64,000 nt of DNA from Paenibacillus qinlingensis (lineage in GTDB: Bacteria; Bacillota; Bacilli; Paenibacillales; NBRC-103111). Below, piece by piece: positions 26,378 through 35,789 of the stretch. Position 1 is the first letter of the stretch, and each line of letters opens with the position of its first letter. Position numbers and translations under genes: made by a program. The notes below the pieces were generated by a model, which was given only the letters and a program-made list of their open reading frames with translations, did no database searches and was not told where the DNA came from. Location: assembly GCF_013204845.1 (NCBI RefSeq), contig NZ_JABMKY010000029.1, forward strand, positions 1 through 64,000, in the 5' to 3' direction.

Positions 26378-27953
26378 TGATGAACCGATCATTATCAAAG
26401 GTTTAAAAAAGCTCGTTCCGTGGGAGGAGTTTGGGATTACTATCATAGGTGAGGCGATGACGGGCAGAGGTCTGATGGAGCAGATTGAACTCAAGCAGCC
26501 TGATTTGGTCATCACGGATATTAGTATGCCTGATGGCTCAGGTATCGATGTGATTAAAGAAGTACAACGACGACAGCTGAGGACGAAAATTATTTTCATA
26601 AGCGCCTATCAGGAGTTCTCTTATGCGAAGGATGCGCTAGCGTTTGGTGCAGTCGATTATTTGGTGAAGCCGATTGAGAAAAATCTGTTGATTGAGGCGG
26701 TAAATAAAGCTATAGCACTCCTGCAGGAAGCGAATGAAGATCAATCTTCTAAAGGAAAGCTGGCCGCTTATGAACAAAAGGATAAGAAGACGCAGCTCGA
26801 GGAGCTATTTGATAGGCTTACCCAAGGAGATATTCGATGGGAAGAAGCGGAGCGTAAACTTCAAACCTTGAACACAATGTTTACTGACCCATGTTTTAGT
26901 GTGTTACATGTGGAGCTTGAGCATGTGCATCTTCAGGATGGGAGATGGGGAGAACATGAGAAACGGCTGTTAGTGTTTGCTGTTTCCAATCTCGCAGACG
27001 AGTTGATCCACCTTCATGGCAGCGGTATCGTCATTCGTAAAGGCGAAAATCTATGTGTCATTGTGAACCACATGCGAGTAGATGATGATATACAGCGTCT
27101 TGCGAGCGAAATGCGGGATAAGATTTTATTTTATCTTAAAATTCATGTGACCATTTGTATCGGTTTACCGGTACTGAGCCTGCAGGATCTAAGACAATCC
27201 TATCTATCGGCAGTTAAGACGATGAACTATAGCTATTTTGAGAATGAAGGGAGTATTCTATCCTGGTCACAAAATGAACAGCGTGGCGGTTCAGAGCAGC
27301 TCTTGGCAGATGCCAAGAACGCTGTGATTAAAGCGGTAATTTCCAAGGAAAAGCAGCAGGTGCAGGAGCTGTTGGGAAGCTTCTTTGAGCATATTGCAAT
27401 TAACGCTAATGGGCGTAAAGAATCTGCGATATTACTCGTTTATGCTATGCTGACGGACTTAATGGAGGAGATGTTGGCTGTCGGGATTGACCTTCAGGTG
27501 TCGCCAGAACACCGTAAAGACTGGCAACAGCGAATGCATCAATTTTACCGTTTTAGTGATCTTATAGATTTCATAACGGATCGCATATTGGATATACTGG
27601 AACAAGTAAGCTCTGCAGGCGGTAGCCGCGAAGCGCAACAGATGAAGATGATCAAGGAATACATTGAGAATCACTATAGTGAAAATATCACACTGGAAAG
27701 TATGGCTTCCCAAGTGTTTATGAATCCGTATTATTTTAGCAGCTTCTTTAAGAAGCATACGCAAGAAAATTTTAAGCAGTATGTTACGAACATCCGGATG
27801 AAAAATGCAGTCAGGCTGCTCTTGCACACTGATTTACTTGTATACGAAATTGCTGAGCAGGTTGGTTATCATAACCCTCGACAATTCAGCGATATGTTCA
27901 AAAAAAATTATGGCAAACTTCCGCAAGAATATAAGAGTCAAATCAAGGGATAA
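26355..27953 (+). CDS. YesN-type response regulator with AraC DNA-binding domain
   Basis: The 532-residue regulator has a receiver domain (1-120) with the acidic pair Asp8-Asp9, phosphoacceptor Asp55 (VITDISMPDGSG) and Lys in YLVKPIEK. A middle region of about 290 residues leads to a C-terminal AraC domain (about 430-528): ITLESMASQVFMNPYYFSSFF and LVYEIAEQVGYHNPRQFSDMF. It starts with GTG at 26355 (or TTG at 26358) preceded by GAGGTGAG and overlaps the kinase gene by 23 bases, so they are co-translated. The likely targets are the promoters with the A-tract element in this locus. Confidence 0.88.
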   Translation: MLNAILADDEPIIIKGLKKLVPWEEFGITIIGEAMTGRGLMEQIELKQPDLVITDISMPDGSGIDVIKEVQRRQLRTKIIFISAYQEFSYAKDALAFGAVDYLVKPIEKNLLIEAVNKAIALLQEANEDQSSKGKLAAYEQKDKKTQLEELFDRLTQGDIRWEEAERKLQTLNTMFTDPCFSVLHVELEHVHLQDGRWGEHEKRLLVFAVSNLADELIHLHGSGIVIRKGENLCVIVNHMRVDDDIQRLASEMRDKILFYLKIHVTICIGLPVLSLQDLRQSYLSAVKTMNYSYFENEGSILSWSQNEQRGGSEQLLADAKNAVIKAVISKEKQQVQELLGSFFEHIAINANGRKESAILLVYAMLTDLMEEMLAVGIDLQVSPEHRKDWQQRMHQFYRFSDLIDFITDRILDILEQVSSAGGSREAQQMKMIKEYIENHYSENITLESMASQVFMNPYYFSSFFKKHTQENFKQYVTNIRMKNAVRLLLHTDLLVYEIAEQVGYHNPRQFSDMFKKNYGKLPQEYKSQIKG

Positions 27954-27981
27954 GTTGTCATAAATTGTATTTGTTTGGGAG

Positions 27982-28030
27982 ACAGCTTCTGCTTTAGCTT
28001 CAACTTGGAGCAAAGCAGAAGCTGTTTTTC
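27982..28030 (+). terminator. Strong rho-independent terminator
   Basis: ACAGCTTCTGCTTT pairs perfectly with AAAGCAGAAGCTGT, followed by TTTTTC. It ends the YesMN transcript. Confidence 0.9.
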
Positions 28031-28087
28031 TATGTAGACGAAAGTCTTCCTAATCATATTCACCTTCTTAAATACATGCATATCAAG

Positions 28088-28101
28088 CTTAAAAAACTTC
28101 A
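28088..28101 (+). promoter_or_regulatory. A-tract element before the binding-protein gene
   Basis: CTTAAAAAACTTCA matches the element found before three other genes of this locus and lies 122 bases before the start codon. The second repeat is not well kept here. Confidence 0.3.
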
Positions 28102-28222
28102 TTCTAAACAATTTGGGCGTATGTTAGTCTTAAATCAAGGAACAGAACAGCGCCAGATGAGTCGAAAGATCAGCTTAAGTTGTTCACAAGAAGCTAGATA
28201 TTAAAGGGAGGTTACTTTCAAT

Positions 28223-29566
28223 ATGGTTAAAACTTTTTCTAAAGTACTAGTAGGATCGACAGCGTTAGCATTAATACTGGCAGGCTGCGGTAACAACAGT
28301 GATTCCGCAACTTCAACGTCAAGTGCTGTACCGGCTGGCACAGCAGCAGCGACTGCCGCTCCGAAGAAAGACGTAACATTCAGCGTCATTTATGCGACAG
28401 GCGACCCGGCGACGAAACAAGCGGTAGCTGATTCCATTGCTGCTTACACGAAAGCGAACCCGAACGTTAAAATCAAAGATTTGAGTGAAACAACGACTGC
28501 TGCGTATCTGGACTTTTTGAAAACGAAAGATGCTGTTGGCGAATTCCCTGATCTTGTTGAAATGCGTGATACACAATTGTTCGCGGATGCTGGCAAGCTG
28601 GCTGAACTTCCAAAAGAACTGCAAGGTATATTTGAAAGCGTACCGCAAGTAAACGGTAAAGTATATAATGCGCCAATCTCGCTACCTGCACCGCAAGGGA
28701 TTATTTACAGCAAGAAAGCTTATGCCGATGCAGGAATAACAGAAGAGCCTAAAACATATGCAGATTTCATCGCAGCTCAAGACAAACTGAAAGCAAAAGG
28801 TATTTCACCGATCGTTGTAGGTGGTAAAGATATTTTCCACTGGGGCTTCTGGGTCAATAAATTCTTGATTGACGAAGTGTTCATCAAAGATGCGGATTGG
28901 AATTCCAAGCGTTCTGAAGGGAAAGTAAGCTTTACAGATGAAGGTCCGGCGAAAGCGATGCAGCTGATGACAGATCTGTTCACTAAAGGCTACGTGGATA
29001 AAGGTTACATGAGCACGGCTGATAATCAAACGGCTTCCATGCTCGTAACAGGCAAAGCAGCAAGCTTATTCTCTGGTCCTTGGATGTTCCCAACGATTGC
29101 ACAAGCAGATCCGAAATTTGATTTCGGCTGGTACCCAGTACCGGATCAAAAAGGTGTAGTAAACGTTGTAGGTCTTGCACAACCAGCTGGTTGGTCCTTA
29201 TCAGCGACTGCAGCGAAAGATGCTGATAAAACAGCGGCAATCTCTGACTTCATCAAATTCTTCTTTAGCAAAGAGCAATATCCGAAATATTTGAAAGTAG
29301 CAAGTGCAATACCATCAACAAAAGAAAAAATGACATACGAAGCTTCACCGCAATTGCAAGAAGTTCTTACTATGATGGCAGATCCGAACGTGAAAAAATC
29401 GCTTCAAATCAACAACTTCTGGGGAGCTAACCAAATCCCGCCGCAATTCCGTAACTGGTTCTACAAATCCGTTCAAGATTGGTTAGTAAAAGGTGATTTC
29501 AGTGCGGACTACTTGAAGAAAGCGGATGCTGAGTGGGACACTGAAGTGAAGGCAATGAAAAAATAA
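28223..29566 (+). CDS. Sugar ABC transporter binding lipoprotein (GH88/GH43 locus)
   Basis: The 447-residue protein has the lipobox LILAGC (Cys22), an Ala/Thr-rich linker, and a family 1 solute-binding fold with PKTYADFIAAQDKLKAKGISPIVVGGKD and GKAASLFSGPWMFPTIAQ. It delivers an oligosaccharide to the two permeases after it. With a GH88 unsaturated glucuronyl hydrolase and a GH43 enzyme downstream, the substrate is probably an unsaturated uronic acid oligosaccharide from lyase action on a plant or host polysaccharide. GGGAGG precedes the start. A hairpin lies between this gene and the permeases. Confidence 0.87.
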   Translation: MVKTFSKVLVGSTALALILAGCGNNSDSATSTSSAVPAGTAAATAAPKKDVTFSVIYATGDPATKQAVADSIAAYTKANPNVKIKDLSETTTAAYLDFLKTKDAVGEFPDLVEMRDTQLFADAGKLAELPKELQGIFESVPQVNGKVYNAPISLPAPQGIIYSKKAYADAGITEEPKTYADFIAAQDKLKAKGISPIVVGGKDIFHWGFWVNKFLIDEVFIKDADWNSKRSEGKVSFTDEGPAKAMQLMTDLFTKGYVDKGYMSTADNQTASMLVTGKAASLFSGPWMFPTIAQADPKFDFGWYPVPDQKGVVNVVGLAQPAGWSLSATAAKDADKTAAISDFIKFFFSKEQYPKYLKVASAIPSTKEKMTYEASPQLQEVLTMMADPNVKKSLQINNFWGANQIPPQFRNWFYKSVQDWLVKGDFSADYLKKADAEWDTEVKAMKK

Positions 29567-29588
29567 GACTTAAAAAGGCTGCAAACGG

Positions 29589-29622
29589 AGAACCTCTGCG
29601 TCACTTGCGGAGGTTTTCCTGC
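29589..29622 (+). repeat. Intercistronic hairpin between binding protein and permease genes
   Basis: AACCTC and GAGGTT pair around TGCG...TGCG, followed by TTTCC. It probably acts as an attenuator or 3' stabiliser that gives excess binding-protein mRNA. Confidence 0.5.
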
Positions 29623-29657
29623 TACTGCCTTCAACATTCTATAGGAGGCATAAGAGA

Positions 29658-30560
29658 ATGAACACCATACAGCCTATTAAGAGAAAAAGAAAATGGCTAA
29701 CCTTTTCCATCGTGTTTATTATTCCTGCAATGATCCTCTATACATTGTTCGTCATGGTACCGACAGCGAGTAGTATCTACCTCAGCTTTACTTCCTGGGA
29801 TGGCGTTAGTCCAGATATTCGCTTTATTGGTTTTGATAACTTCGTAGAGATGTGGCACAGCGAGCGTGTGCATAATGCGCTGAAAAATACGTTAATCTTA
29901 TCCGTAGTCCTAGTTGTTATTGAAAATGCGGTTGCCTTGCTGCTAGCGATGCTGGTCGATCAGGTGAAATGGTTCCGCAACTTGTTTCGCAGTATATTTT
30001 ACTTCCCGACGCTTCTTAGCGGGATTGTTATGGGATTTGTTTGGACGATTATTCTGAATTACAACTTCGGTGTAGTTACGCAATTATTCGATAAACTACA
30101 TCTTTCCTTCTTGATGGTTGATTGGCTTGGAAATCCGGATTACGCATTAATCGCTATCATTTTTGCAACTGTATGGAAAGGCGCCGGCTATTATATGATC
30201 ATTTATTTGGCTGGTCTGCAAGGGATTCCGCCAGAGCTATCAGAAGCGGCAAGTATTGATGGAGCGAACCGCTGGCAGCAATTCCGCCATATCACGTTCC
30301 CTCTGCTAGCAGGTGCCTTTACGGTATGCATGATGTTATCGATGATTGCGTCCCTCAAAATATTCGATCAGATTGCCGTCATGACGGATGGTGGACCTGG
30401 TTTTGCTACAGAAACATTGACGTACATTATTTATAAAGTCGGATTTGGCGAGTTACGACAAGGTTTTGGCACGGCGCTATCGCTTGTCCTCTTTATCCTG
30501 ATCTTAATCGTATCACTTATTCAAATTAAGCTGCTTCGCAGCAGGGAGGTGCAGTTATAA
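29658..30560 (+). CDS. Carbohydrate ABC transporter permease (MalF/UgpA type)
   Basis: The 300-residue membrane protein has a basic N-terminus, six membrane helices and the EAA loop LSEAASIDGANRWQQFRHITFPLL (about 192-215). DGGPGFATETLTYIIYKVGF near 246-265 is the usual last external loop of this group. AGGAGG precedes the start. It ends one base before the next permease gene, so they are coupled. Confidence 0.88.
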   Translation: MNTIQPIKRKRKWLTFSIVFIIPAMILYTLFVMVPTASSIYLSFTSWDGVSPDIRFIGFDNFVEMWHSERVHNALKNTLILSVVLVVIENAVALLLAMLVDQVKWFRNLFRSIFYFPTLLSGIVMGFVWTIILNYNFGVVTQLFDKLHLSFLMVDWLGNPDYALIAIIFATVWKGAGYYMIIYLAGLQGIPPELSEAASIDGANRWQQFRHITFPLLAGAFTVCMMLSMIASLKIFDQIAVMTDGGPGFATETLTYIIYKVGFGELRQGFGTALSLVLFILILIVSLIQIKLLRSREVQL

Positions 30561-30561
30561 G

Positions 30562-31392
30562 ATGAGAAAACAGAAGAGCATACTCGAGATTCTTCTCTTT
30601 GTCCTGACGCTTGTCCTTGCCATTATCTTCTTCTTCCCGATTTACTTCAGCTTGATTTCGGCTTTTAAAAGCAACGGTGCGATCATGCGGGATGCGATTT
30701 CTTTCCCGACCAGCTGGTATGTGGACAGTTTCGTCTATCTGTGGACCAAAACCGATTTCCCCAGAGCGATGATTAACTCGATTATTTTGACTCTGAGCTC
30801 AATTATCGCGATGATTGCGATAATCCCAATGGCTGCATACGCGATTGAGCGGACAAATAAAAGATGGACGAATATGGTCTATATCTACTTTCTAGCCGGT
30901 ATGATGATTCCATTTCAAGTTTATATGATTCCATTGTTCAAAGAGATGAAAATGATGGGCTTCTACGGCAGCTTAAGTGGACCGATTCTTATCTACATCT
31001 CTGGTTCGGTAGGATTCGGCGTACTGCTCTATACAAGTTTTCTCAAAGGGGTGCCGCGTGAAATTGAGGAAGCAGCTGAAATCGACGGATGCTCCAAATA
31101 CGGCATTTTCTGGCGGATTGTATTCCCGCTGCTTGGGCCATGTACAGCGAGCTTAGTTGTGCTGAACGGTCTCGGCATCTGGAACGACTTCCTAATGCCA
31201 AGCTTGGTACTCCCCTCGGATAAGCCTAAAACAATGATCGTCGAAATCTTCGGCTTCGTCGGTGAATATGCGTCCCAGTGGGACATGGTGTTTGCGGGCA
31301 CCGCGATTTCAATTATCCCTGTTTTGATCGCTTTCATCGCGCTGCAGAAATATTTTGTCAAAGGGATTGCCGCGGGTGCAACCAAAGGCTAA
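30562..31392 (+). CDS. Carbohydrate ABC transporter permease (MalG/UgpE type)
   Basis: The 276-residue partner permease has six helices, the EAA loop IEEAAEIDGCSKYGIFWRIVFPLL (about 167-190), and ends in the family tail FVKGIAAGATKG. GGGAGG lies within the end of the previous gene. A perfect terminator follows, so GH88 and GH43 are transcribed from their own promoter. Confidence 0.88.
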   Translation: MRKQKSILEILLFVLTLVLAIIFFFPIYFSLISAFKSNGAIMRDAISFPTSWYVDSFVYLWTKTDFPRAMINSIILTLSSIIAMIAIIPMAAYAIERTNKRWTNMVYIYFLAGMMIPFQVYMIPLFKEMKMMGFYGSLSGPILIYISGSVGFGVLLYTSFLKGVPREIEEAAEIDGCSKYGIFWRIVFPLLGPCTASLVVLNGLGIWNDFLMPSLVLPSDKPKTMIVEIFGFVGEYASQWDMVFAGTAISIIPVLIAFIALQKYFVKGIAAGATKG

Positions 31393-31417
31393 TCGTATTG
31401 TCATACATCTCAATTAT

Positions 31418-31458
31418 AAAAAAGCAGTCCAGAAGAATTGCCTCTGGACTGCTTTTTT
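31418..31458 (+). terminator. Strong terminator between importer and glycosidase genes
   Basis: AAAAAAGCAGTCCAGA pairs perfectly with TCTGGACTGCTTTTTT. The flanking A and T tracts make it functional on both strands. Confidence 0.92.
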
Positions 31459-31550
31459 ACCATTCTCGATTACGAATTCATTTCTATACTAGTGGGAGAC
31501 TCTCGTATGATTGGATGTATGACAAACTAACAGTTAAAGCTTAGGAATTG

Positions 31551-31604
31551 CTAAAAAAACCGCATATTTTGCATAAAAAACTGTACATGGCCTAGTGGTA
31601 TGAT
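31551..31604 (+). promoter_or_regulatory. Promoter of the GH88-GH43 operon with tandem A-tract element
   Basis: CTAAAAAAAC at 31551 is repeated as CATAAAAAAC at 31572, 21 bp apart (two helical turns). TATGAT at 31599-31604 is a good -10, with no -35 at the expected spacing. This layout fits an AraC-type activator binding a direct repeat next to RNA polymerase. Confidence 0.45.
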
Positions 31605-31640
31605 AAATGTAAATAAACTTAAGGGGTAGGAGAAATGAGC

Positions 31641-32795
31641 ATGCTTGAGGCACAAGATCAAATTTGGCTAGAGAATGTGATTGGTAAAATAAAATTTAAA
31701 ATGGACTGGGTTAGCGAAAAGTCCAAATATAAAATCCCTTATACGACCATTAACGGTACACATGATAATCGCATCGTAGATAATCCTACAGGTACCGAAA
31801 CCGATGAAATTAATTGGTGGACCAATGGTTTCTGGGGCGGCATGATGTGGCTTATGCACCACGAAACCGGCAACGAGAAATACAAAGAAATCGCGCAGAT
31901 TTCCGAGAAAGAATTAGATCGCTGTTTTGAAGAATTCTACGGCTTGCATCATGATGTTGGATTTATGTGGCTGCCGACAAGTGTGGCGAATTATAAAGTG
32001 ACGCAGAATCCGGAATCTCGCAAAAGAGCGTTGCATGCCGCTGTATTGCTAGCAGGTCGCTTTAATTTGGCAGGCGGATTTATTCGTGCGTGGAACGATT
32101 TAGAAGGCTCCGATACAAGAGGCTGGGCGATTATCGACTGCATGTTCAATATACCGCTCCTGTACTGGGCTTCTGAAGAGACAGGCGATCCGCGGTTCAA
32201 GCAAATCGCAATGAAGCATGCCGATACGGCGATGACGGCGTTTGTTCGACCAGATGGATCGGTGAACCACATCGTAGAATTTGATCCATCTGAAGGTGGC
32301 GTGGTCCGAACGTATGGCGGTCAAGGCTATGAAGAAGGCTCCTCCTGGACGAGAGGCCAGACCTGGGCGTTATATGGCTATATGATGAGCTATATTCATA
32401 CACAGAAGGATGAGTATTTGCAAACCGCGAAACGGATTGCCAACTATTTTATCGCGAACATTCCTGCGGATGGCGTAATTCCGGTTGATTTCCGGCAGCC
32501 GAAAGAGCCGAAGCGGGAGGATGACACGGCTGCAGCGATTGCGGCATGCGGTCTGATTGAAATTGCGAAAGTTGTAGGTGAGCATGAAAAGGAGCTGTAT
32601 CTGGGTGCTGCGTTGAAGATGCTCCAAACGTTGGATAGCTCACGAATTAATTGGACAACAGATAGTGACAGCTTGGTTCAATACGGTACAGGTGCCTATC
32701 ATTCGGCTACCCATCATCATGCGATTATTTATGGCGATTACTATTTTATGGAAGCAATCTTTAAGCTAAAAGGGAACGATTTGTATCTGTGGTAG
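31641..32795 (+). CDS. GH88 unsaturated glucuronyl hydrolase
   Basis: The 384-residue protein matches GH88 in length and motifs. The two catalytic Asp residues appear as Asp105 in LHHDVGFMW and Asp166 in WAIIDCMFNIPLLYW. WWTNGFWGGMMWL and EGSSWTRGQTWALYG are the aromatic blocks around the barrel. It hydrates and opens the unsaturated uronic acid at the non-reducing end of oligosaccharides made by polysaccharide lyases. There is no signal peptide, so it acts after import. The ATG at 31641 stands eight bases from TAGGAG and is preferred over the ATG at 31635. It overlaps the region of the GH43 start by less than 20 bases. Confidence 0.9.
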   Translation: MLEAQDQIWLENVIGKIKFKMDWVSEKSKYKIPYTTINGTHDNRIVDNPTGTETDEINWWTNGFWGGMMWLMHHETGNEKYKEIAQISEKELDRCFEEFYGLHHDVGFMWLPTSVANYKVTQNPESRKRALHAAVLLAGRFNLAGGFIRAWNDLEGSDTRGWAIIDCMFNIPLLYWASEETGDPRFKQIAMKHADTAMTAFVRPDGSVNHIVEFDPSEGGVVRTYGGQGYEEGSSWTRGQTWALYGYMMSYIHTQKDEYLQTAKRIANYFIANIPADGVIPVDFRQPKEPKREDDTAAAIAACGLIEIAKVVGEHEKELYLGAALKMLQTLDSSRINWTTDSDSLVQYGTGAYHSATHHHAIIYGDYYFMEAIFKLKGNDLYLW

Positions 32796-32809
32796 GGGAG
32801 TGTAAAAGC

Positions 32810-34387
32810 ATGATTCAGAATCCTATTCTACGTGGCTTCAATCCGGATGCATCAATCATTCGGGTTGAAGATGACTATTATATCGCAACGTCTACTTTTG
32901 AGTGGTTCCCAGGCGTGCTCATTCATCACTCCAAAGATTTAATGAACTGGAGGCCGTTGACACGTCCACTAGATCGGGTGAGTCAACTTGATCTGCGAGG
33001 TGTACCAAGCTCAGGCGGTATTTGGGCACCTTCGTTAAGCTACTCCGATGGCACTTACTATTTATGCTTTACGAATGTGGTTGGTCGAAAAGGCGTGTAT
33101 AAAGATCTGCACAACTATATCGTGACTGCGCCTTCGATTGAAGGGCCATGGTCTGAACCGATGTATTTGAATTCTAGCGGGTTTGATCATTTCTTGTTCC
33201 ATGATACGGATGGCCGCAAATATTTGTTTAATATGCAGTGGGATTTTCGGAAAAACAAAAGCAGATTCGCAGGTATTATTATGCAGGAGTTCTGCCCTGA
33301 TGAAGGTAAGTTGATCGGTGAAATCAAGCTGATTACTCAAGGGACAGATTTGGGTGTGACGGAAGGTCCGATGGTGTATAAGAAGGATGGTTTCTACTAT
33401 TTGCTCGTAGCCGAAGGTGGAACAGGGCCTATGCATGCAGCAACTCTCATGCGAGCGACTTCCGTCGACGGTCCTTATGAAGTGGATCCCGATTACCCGA
33501 TTATCACGACAAGAGATACACCGGAACATCCCCTGCAAAATGCGGGGCACGGCTCTTTGGTTAAAACGCAGCTAGGGGATTGGTATATGGTGTTTATCTG
33601 TTCTCGACCTCTTCCAGACGGCAACAAGCTCAGTCCACTAGGGAGAGAAACCTCCTTGCAAAAAGTAGTGTGGACAGCGGACGGCTGGTTGCGACTGGCT
33701 GCAGGCGGTAAGCAGCCGCAGTTGCATATTCCGGAGACGGAGCTAACACCCCATCCGTTTGAGCCGGAGCCTGTCCGCGATGAGTTTGATGATCCTAAGC
33801 TCAGTGTGCACTGGCACACACTTCGGGTTCCAGCTGACGAGTCATGGCTAAGCTTAACCGAGTGTCCAGGATTTTTGCGACTGAAGGGGAGAGAGTCGCT
33901 TACCTCCTTGCACAACCAAAGTCTCGTAGCAAGACGCATTCAAAGCTTTCAGTGCGAGATGGTGACATGCGTAGCGTTCGAGCCGGTAGCTTTTACCCAG
34001 ATGGCGGGCCTTGTGCTTTATTATGATGAATCCGATCATTACTATCTGCGCATCTCCCACGATGAACAGCTCGGTAAGCATTTGGCGATTATCGTAAGTG
34101 ATCAAGGACAGTATGAAGAGCTGGACGCTTATGTGCCGATCCCAGAAGGGGAGCGCATCTATCTCAAAGCAACAATGAATTTTGATAAGATTCAGTTCTC
34201 TTATCGTTTAGACGGTCAGTCGTGGCTGCCTATTGGTTCAACGTTGTACTCGGGCAATCTGGCCGACAGCTACCAGCGTAAATTATCCTTTACTGGTGCT
34301 TTCGTTGGACTGTGCGCACAGGATTTGCGAGGAACTCGTTTGCAAGCTGACTTCGACTTTTTTGATTATGAGGAGCTGGAACGTTAA
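32810..34387 (+). CDS. GH43 family glycoside hydrolase (beta-xylosidase/arabinofuranosidase type)
   Basis: The 525-residue enzyme has the five-bladed propeller of GH43 (about 1-310): the base Asp in GFNPDASIIRVEDDYY, an Asp in FLFHDTDGRKYL, and the acid Glu in VTEGPMVYKKDGFYY. The C-terminal half (about 325-525) is the beta-sandwich found in the xylosidase-like subfamilies, with YYDESDHYYLRIS. It should remove xylose or arabinose from short oligosaccharides. No signal peptide is seen, so it works in the cytoplasm. GGGGAG precedes the ATG at 32810, 14 bases after the GH88 stop. A terminator follows at once. Confidence 0.88.
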   Translation: MIQNPILRGFNPDASIIRVEDDYYIATSTFEWFPGVLIHHSKDLMNWRPLTRPLDRVSQLDLRGVPSSGGIWAPSLSYSDGTYYLCFTNVVGRKGVYKDLHNYIVTAPSIEGPWSEPMYLNSSGFDHFLFHDTDGRKYLFNMQWDFRKNKSRFAGIIMQEFCPDEGKLIGEIKLITQGTDLGVTEGPMVYKKDGFYYLLVAEGGTGPMHAATLMRATSVDGPYEVDPDYPIITTRDTPEHPLQNAGHGSLVKTQLGDWYMVFICSRPLPDGNKLSPLGRETSLQKVVWTADGWLRLAAGGKQPQLHIPETELTPHPFEPEPVRDEFDDPKLSVHWHTLRVPADESWLSLTECPGFLRLKGRESLTSLHNQSLVARRIQSFQCEMVTCVAFEPVAFTQMAGLVLYYDESDHYYLRISHDEQLGKHLAIIVSDQGQYEELDAYVPIPEGERIYLKATMNFDKIQFSYRLDGQSWLPIGSTLYSGNLADSYQRKLSFTGAFVGLCAQDLRGTRLQADFDFFDYEELER

Positions 34388-34390
34388 TAG

Positions 34391-34430
34391 TAAAAAGAGG
34401 CGACCAGTCTAAAGGTTGTCTCTTTTTTCT
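34391..34430 (+). terminator. Terminator of the GH88-GH43 operon
   Basis: AAAAAGAGGCGACC pairs with GGTTGTCTCTTTTTT, with two wobble pairs, directly after the GH43 stop codon. Confidence 0.8.
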
Positions 34431-34457
34431 TGTACCACTAACCAGAGGAGAATCCAA

Positions 34458-34547
34458 ATGAATAACTCTATTGGCTTCAACACTATGGGTCGGGGTTGGA
34501 GATCGAAGAATGCTGTGTACCTGATTAGAAGGGTAATTATAGAGTAA
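34458..34547 (+). CDS. Possible 29-residue small protein
   Basis: An ATG with AGAGGAG nine bases upstream opens 29 codons, starting MNNSIGFNTMGRGWR and ending YLIRRVIIE. It lies between two terminators. The ribosome binding site is good, but no family is recognised and a chance frame is quite possible. Confidence 0.2.
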   Translation: MNNSIGFNTMGRGWRSKNAVYLIRRVIIE

Positions 34548-34552
34548 ACAAA

Positions 34553-34597
34553 AGTGCCTCTCCCCTTGCTGTTGCAAGAGGAGGGGCACTTTTGTCC
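34553..34597. terminator. Bidirectional terminator between convergent genes
   Basis: AAAGTGCC and GGCACTTT plus inner CTCC/GAGG pairing form a long stem around TTGCTGTTGCAA. It ends the minus-strand dehydrogenase transcript as well. Confidence 0.75.
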
Positions 34598-34665
34598 CAA
34601 ATTCCGTGTTAAAGCTCAGTACCTTATCTAATTTTCCGCTCTGTAGAATACCCCCATATTATCCC

Positions 34666-35664
34666 TCAGGCTAACCTTGTCCAATCGAAAAGAACGCCCA
34701 TGGATGAGCTGCGATTATTCACAAGTGAATCATAGACTTGGGCAGCTTCTAATGGGGAATAACGATGGGTAATTAATGGGGTAACATCCAATCTTCCCTG
34801 CATGATATAGCTTAAAATCAGCTCTGTCATAGCGGGGTGATCCCACTCTTTGTAATTCATAGTTGCATGGATACCTAGAATGGAAACGGAGTTGGATACC
34901 ACATTACGTCCCATCCCTTGTTCAGAAGGCGTAGCGGTATCTCCAAGTAAAATGACACGTCCCAAAGGTTTGACGAGTTGTGTGGCTTGGGCTAATACGG
35001 CCGGGTGGCCAGTAATATCGAAGATGACATCCAACATTTTCCCATTCGTATGTTTCGCGATGTCTTCCTTCGCTTTCCCAACGTCCATGGCCATCCGGTG
35101 AATACCTGGCTTGTCTTGTACAAGCGCGATTCGGCTTTCAGCAGGATCTATGGCAAAGATCTCTTTGACCCCGGATAGATAGAGGTACTGGGTAACTAAC
35201 TGTCCAAGCAGCCCAAGGCCGATGACTCCGACTGTTTCTCCGAGTAGTAATTCTGCTCTTCTTACCCCAAGTTGTGTTGTTTTGGAAAGATTAATCCATA
35301 CGCCTTGCTCAGAGCTGACCTGATCAGGAAGGAGCGTTACACGACTTGCCTCTGCTTTGAAATATTGGGCATGCGAAGTCTCAACAAATACGCGATCACC
35401 TTTCTGAATTGCCTGCACATCATCACCGACAGCAAGCACTTCAGCGACCATAGAATAGCCGGGGTGGAAAGGATACTTAACCCAGCTTGACCAGTTCGTA
35501 TCCTTGTCAAACACGCCTCTGAGACATTGAAGCTCTGTTCCTGTGCTAATGAGTGATGCGATCGCAGCACATAAAATTTCTGTCTTACCGAGCGAGGAAT
35601 CAAATGATTCCTTGCGAATTTCAACTTTTTGTTTTTCCGCGAAAACGATACGTAATGTTTCCAT
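34666..35664 (-). CDS. Medium-chain (MDR) alcohol/polyol dehydrogenase-like oxidoreductase
   Basis: The 332-residue protein is a medium-chain dehydrogenase: GYSMVAEVLAVGDDVQAIQKGDRV (about 70-93) is the GroES-like part and GVIGLGLLGQLV (about 146-157) the NAD(P) loop. SLISTGTELQCLRGVFD at about 37-53 is typical of a subgroup in which the usual catalytic-zinc Cys at this place is replaced by Ser/Thr. The typical structural-zinc Cys cluster is absent. It likely oxidises or reduces a sugar-derived alcohol. AGGAGGTT precedes the ATG. It lies downstream of the AraC regulator on the same strand, so these two form a small unit. Confidence 0.75.
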   Translation of the reverse strand: METLRIVFAEKQKVEIRKESFDSSLGKTEILCAAIASLISTGTELQCLRGVFDKDTNWSSWVKYPFHPGYSMVAEVLAVGDDVQAIQKGDRVFVETSHAQYFKAEASRVTLLPDQVSSEQGVWINLSKTTQLGVRRAELLLGETVGVIGLGLLGQLVTQYLYLSGVKEIFAIDPAESRIALVQDKPGIHRMAMDVGKAKEDIAKHTNGKMLDVIFDITGHPAVLAQATQLVKPLGRVILLGDTATPSEQGMGRNVVSNSVSILGIHATMNYKEWDHPAMTELILSYIMQGRLDVTPLITHRYSPLEAAQVYDSLVNNRSSSMGVLFDWTRLA

Positions 35665-35789
35665 GTAATAACCTCCTCAGAAGGGATGACCTACCCTTGT
35701 GAATAGCTTAAAGGTATCGGGCTATGAAAAAAAGAGCATCGTTTTGTGGAAATTTAACACTTATACAGGTCATATATTTTAGATGAATG

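Noticed and set aside
33062..33939. Two long minus-strand frames opposite the GH43 gene
   Set aside because: GH43 motifs run through the whole plus strand here; the opposite frames show no family features.
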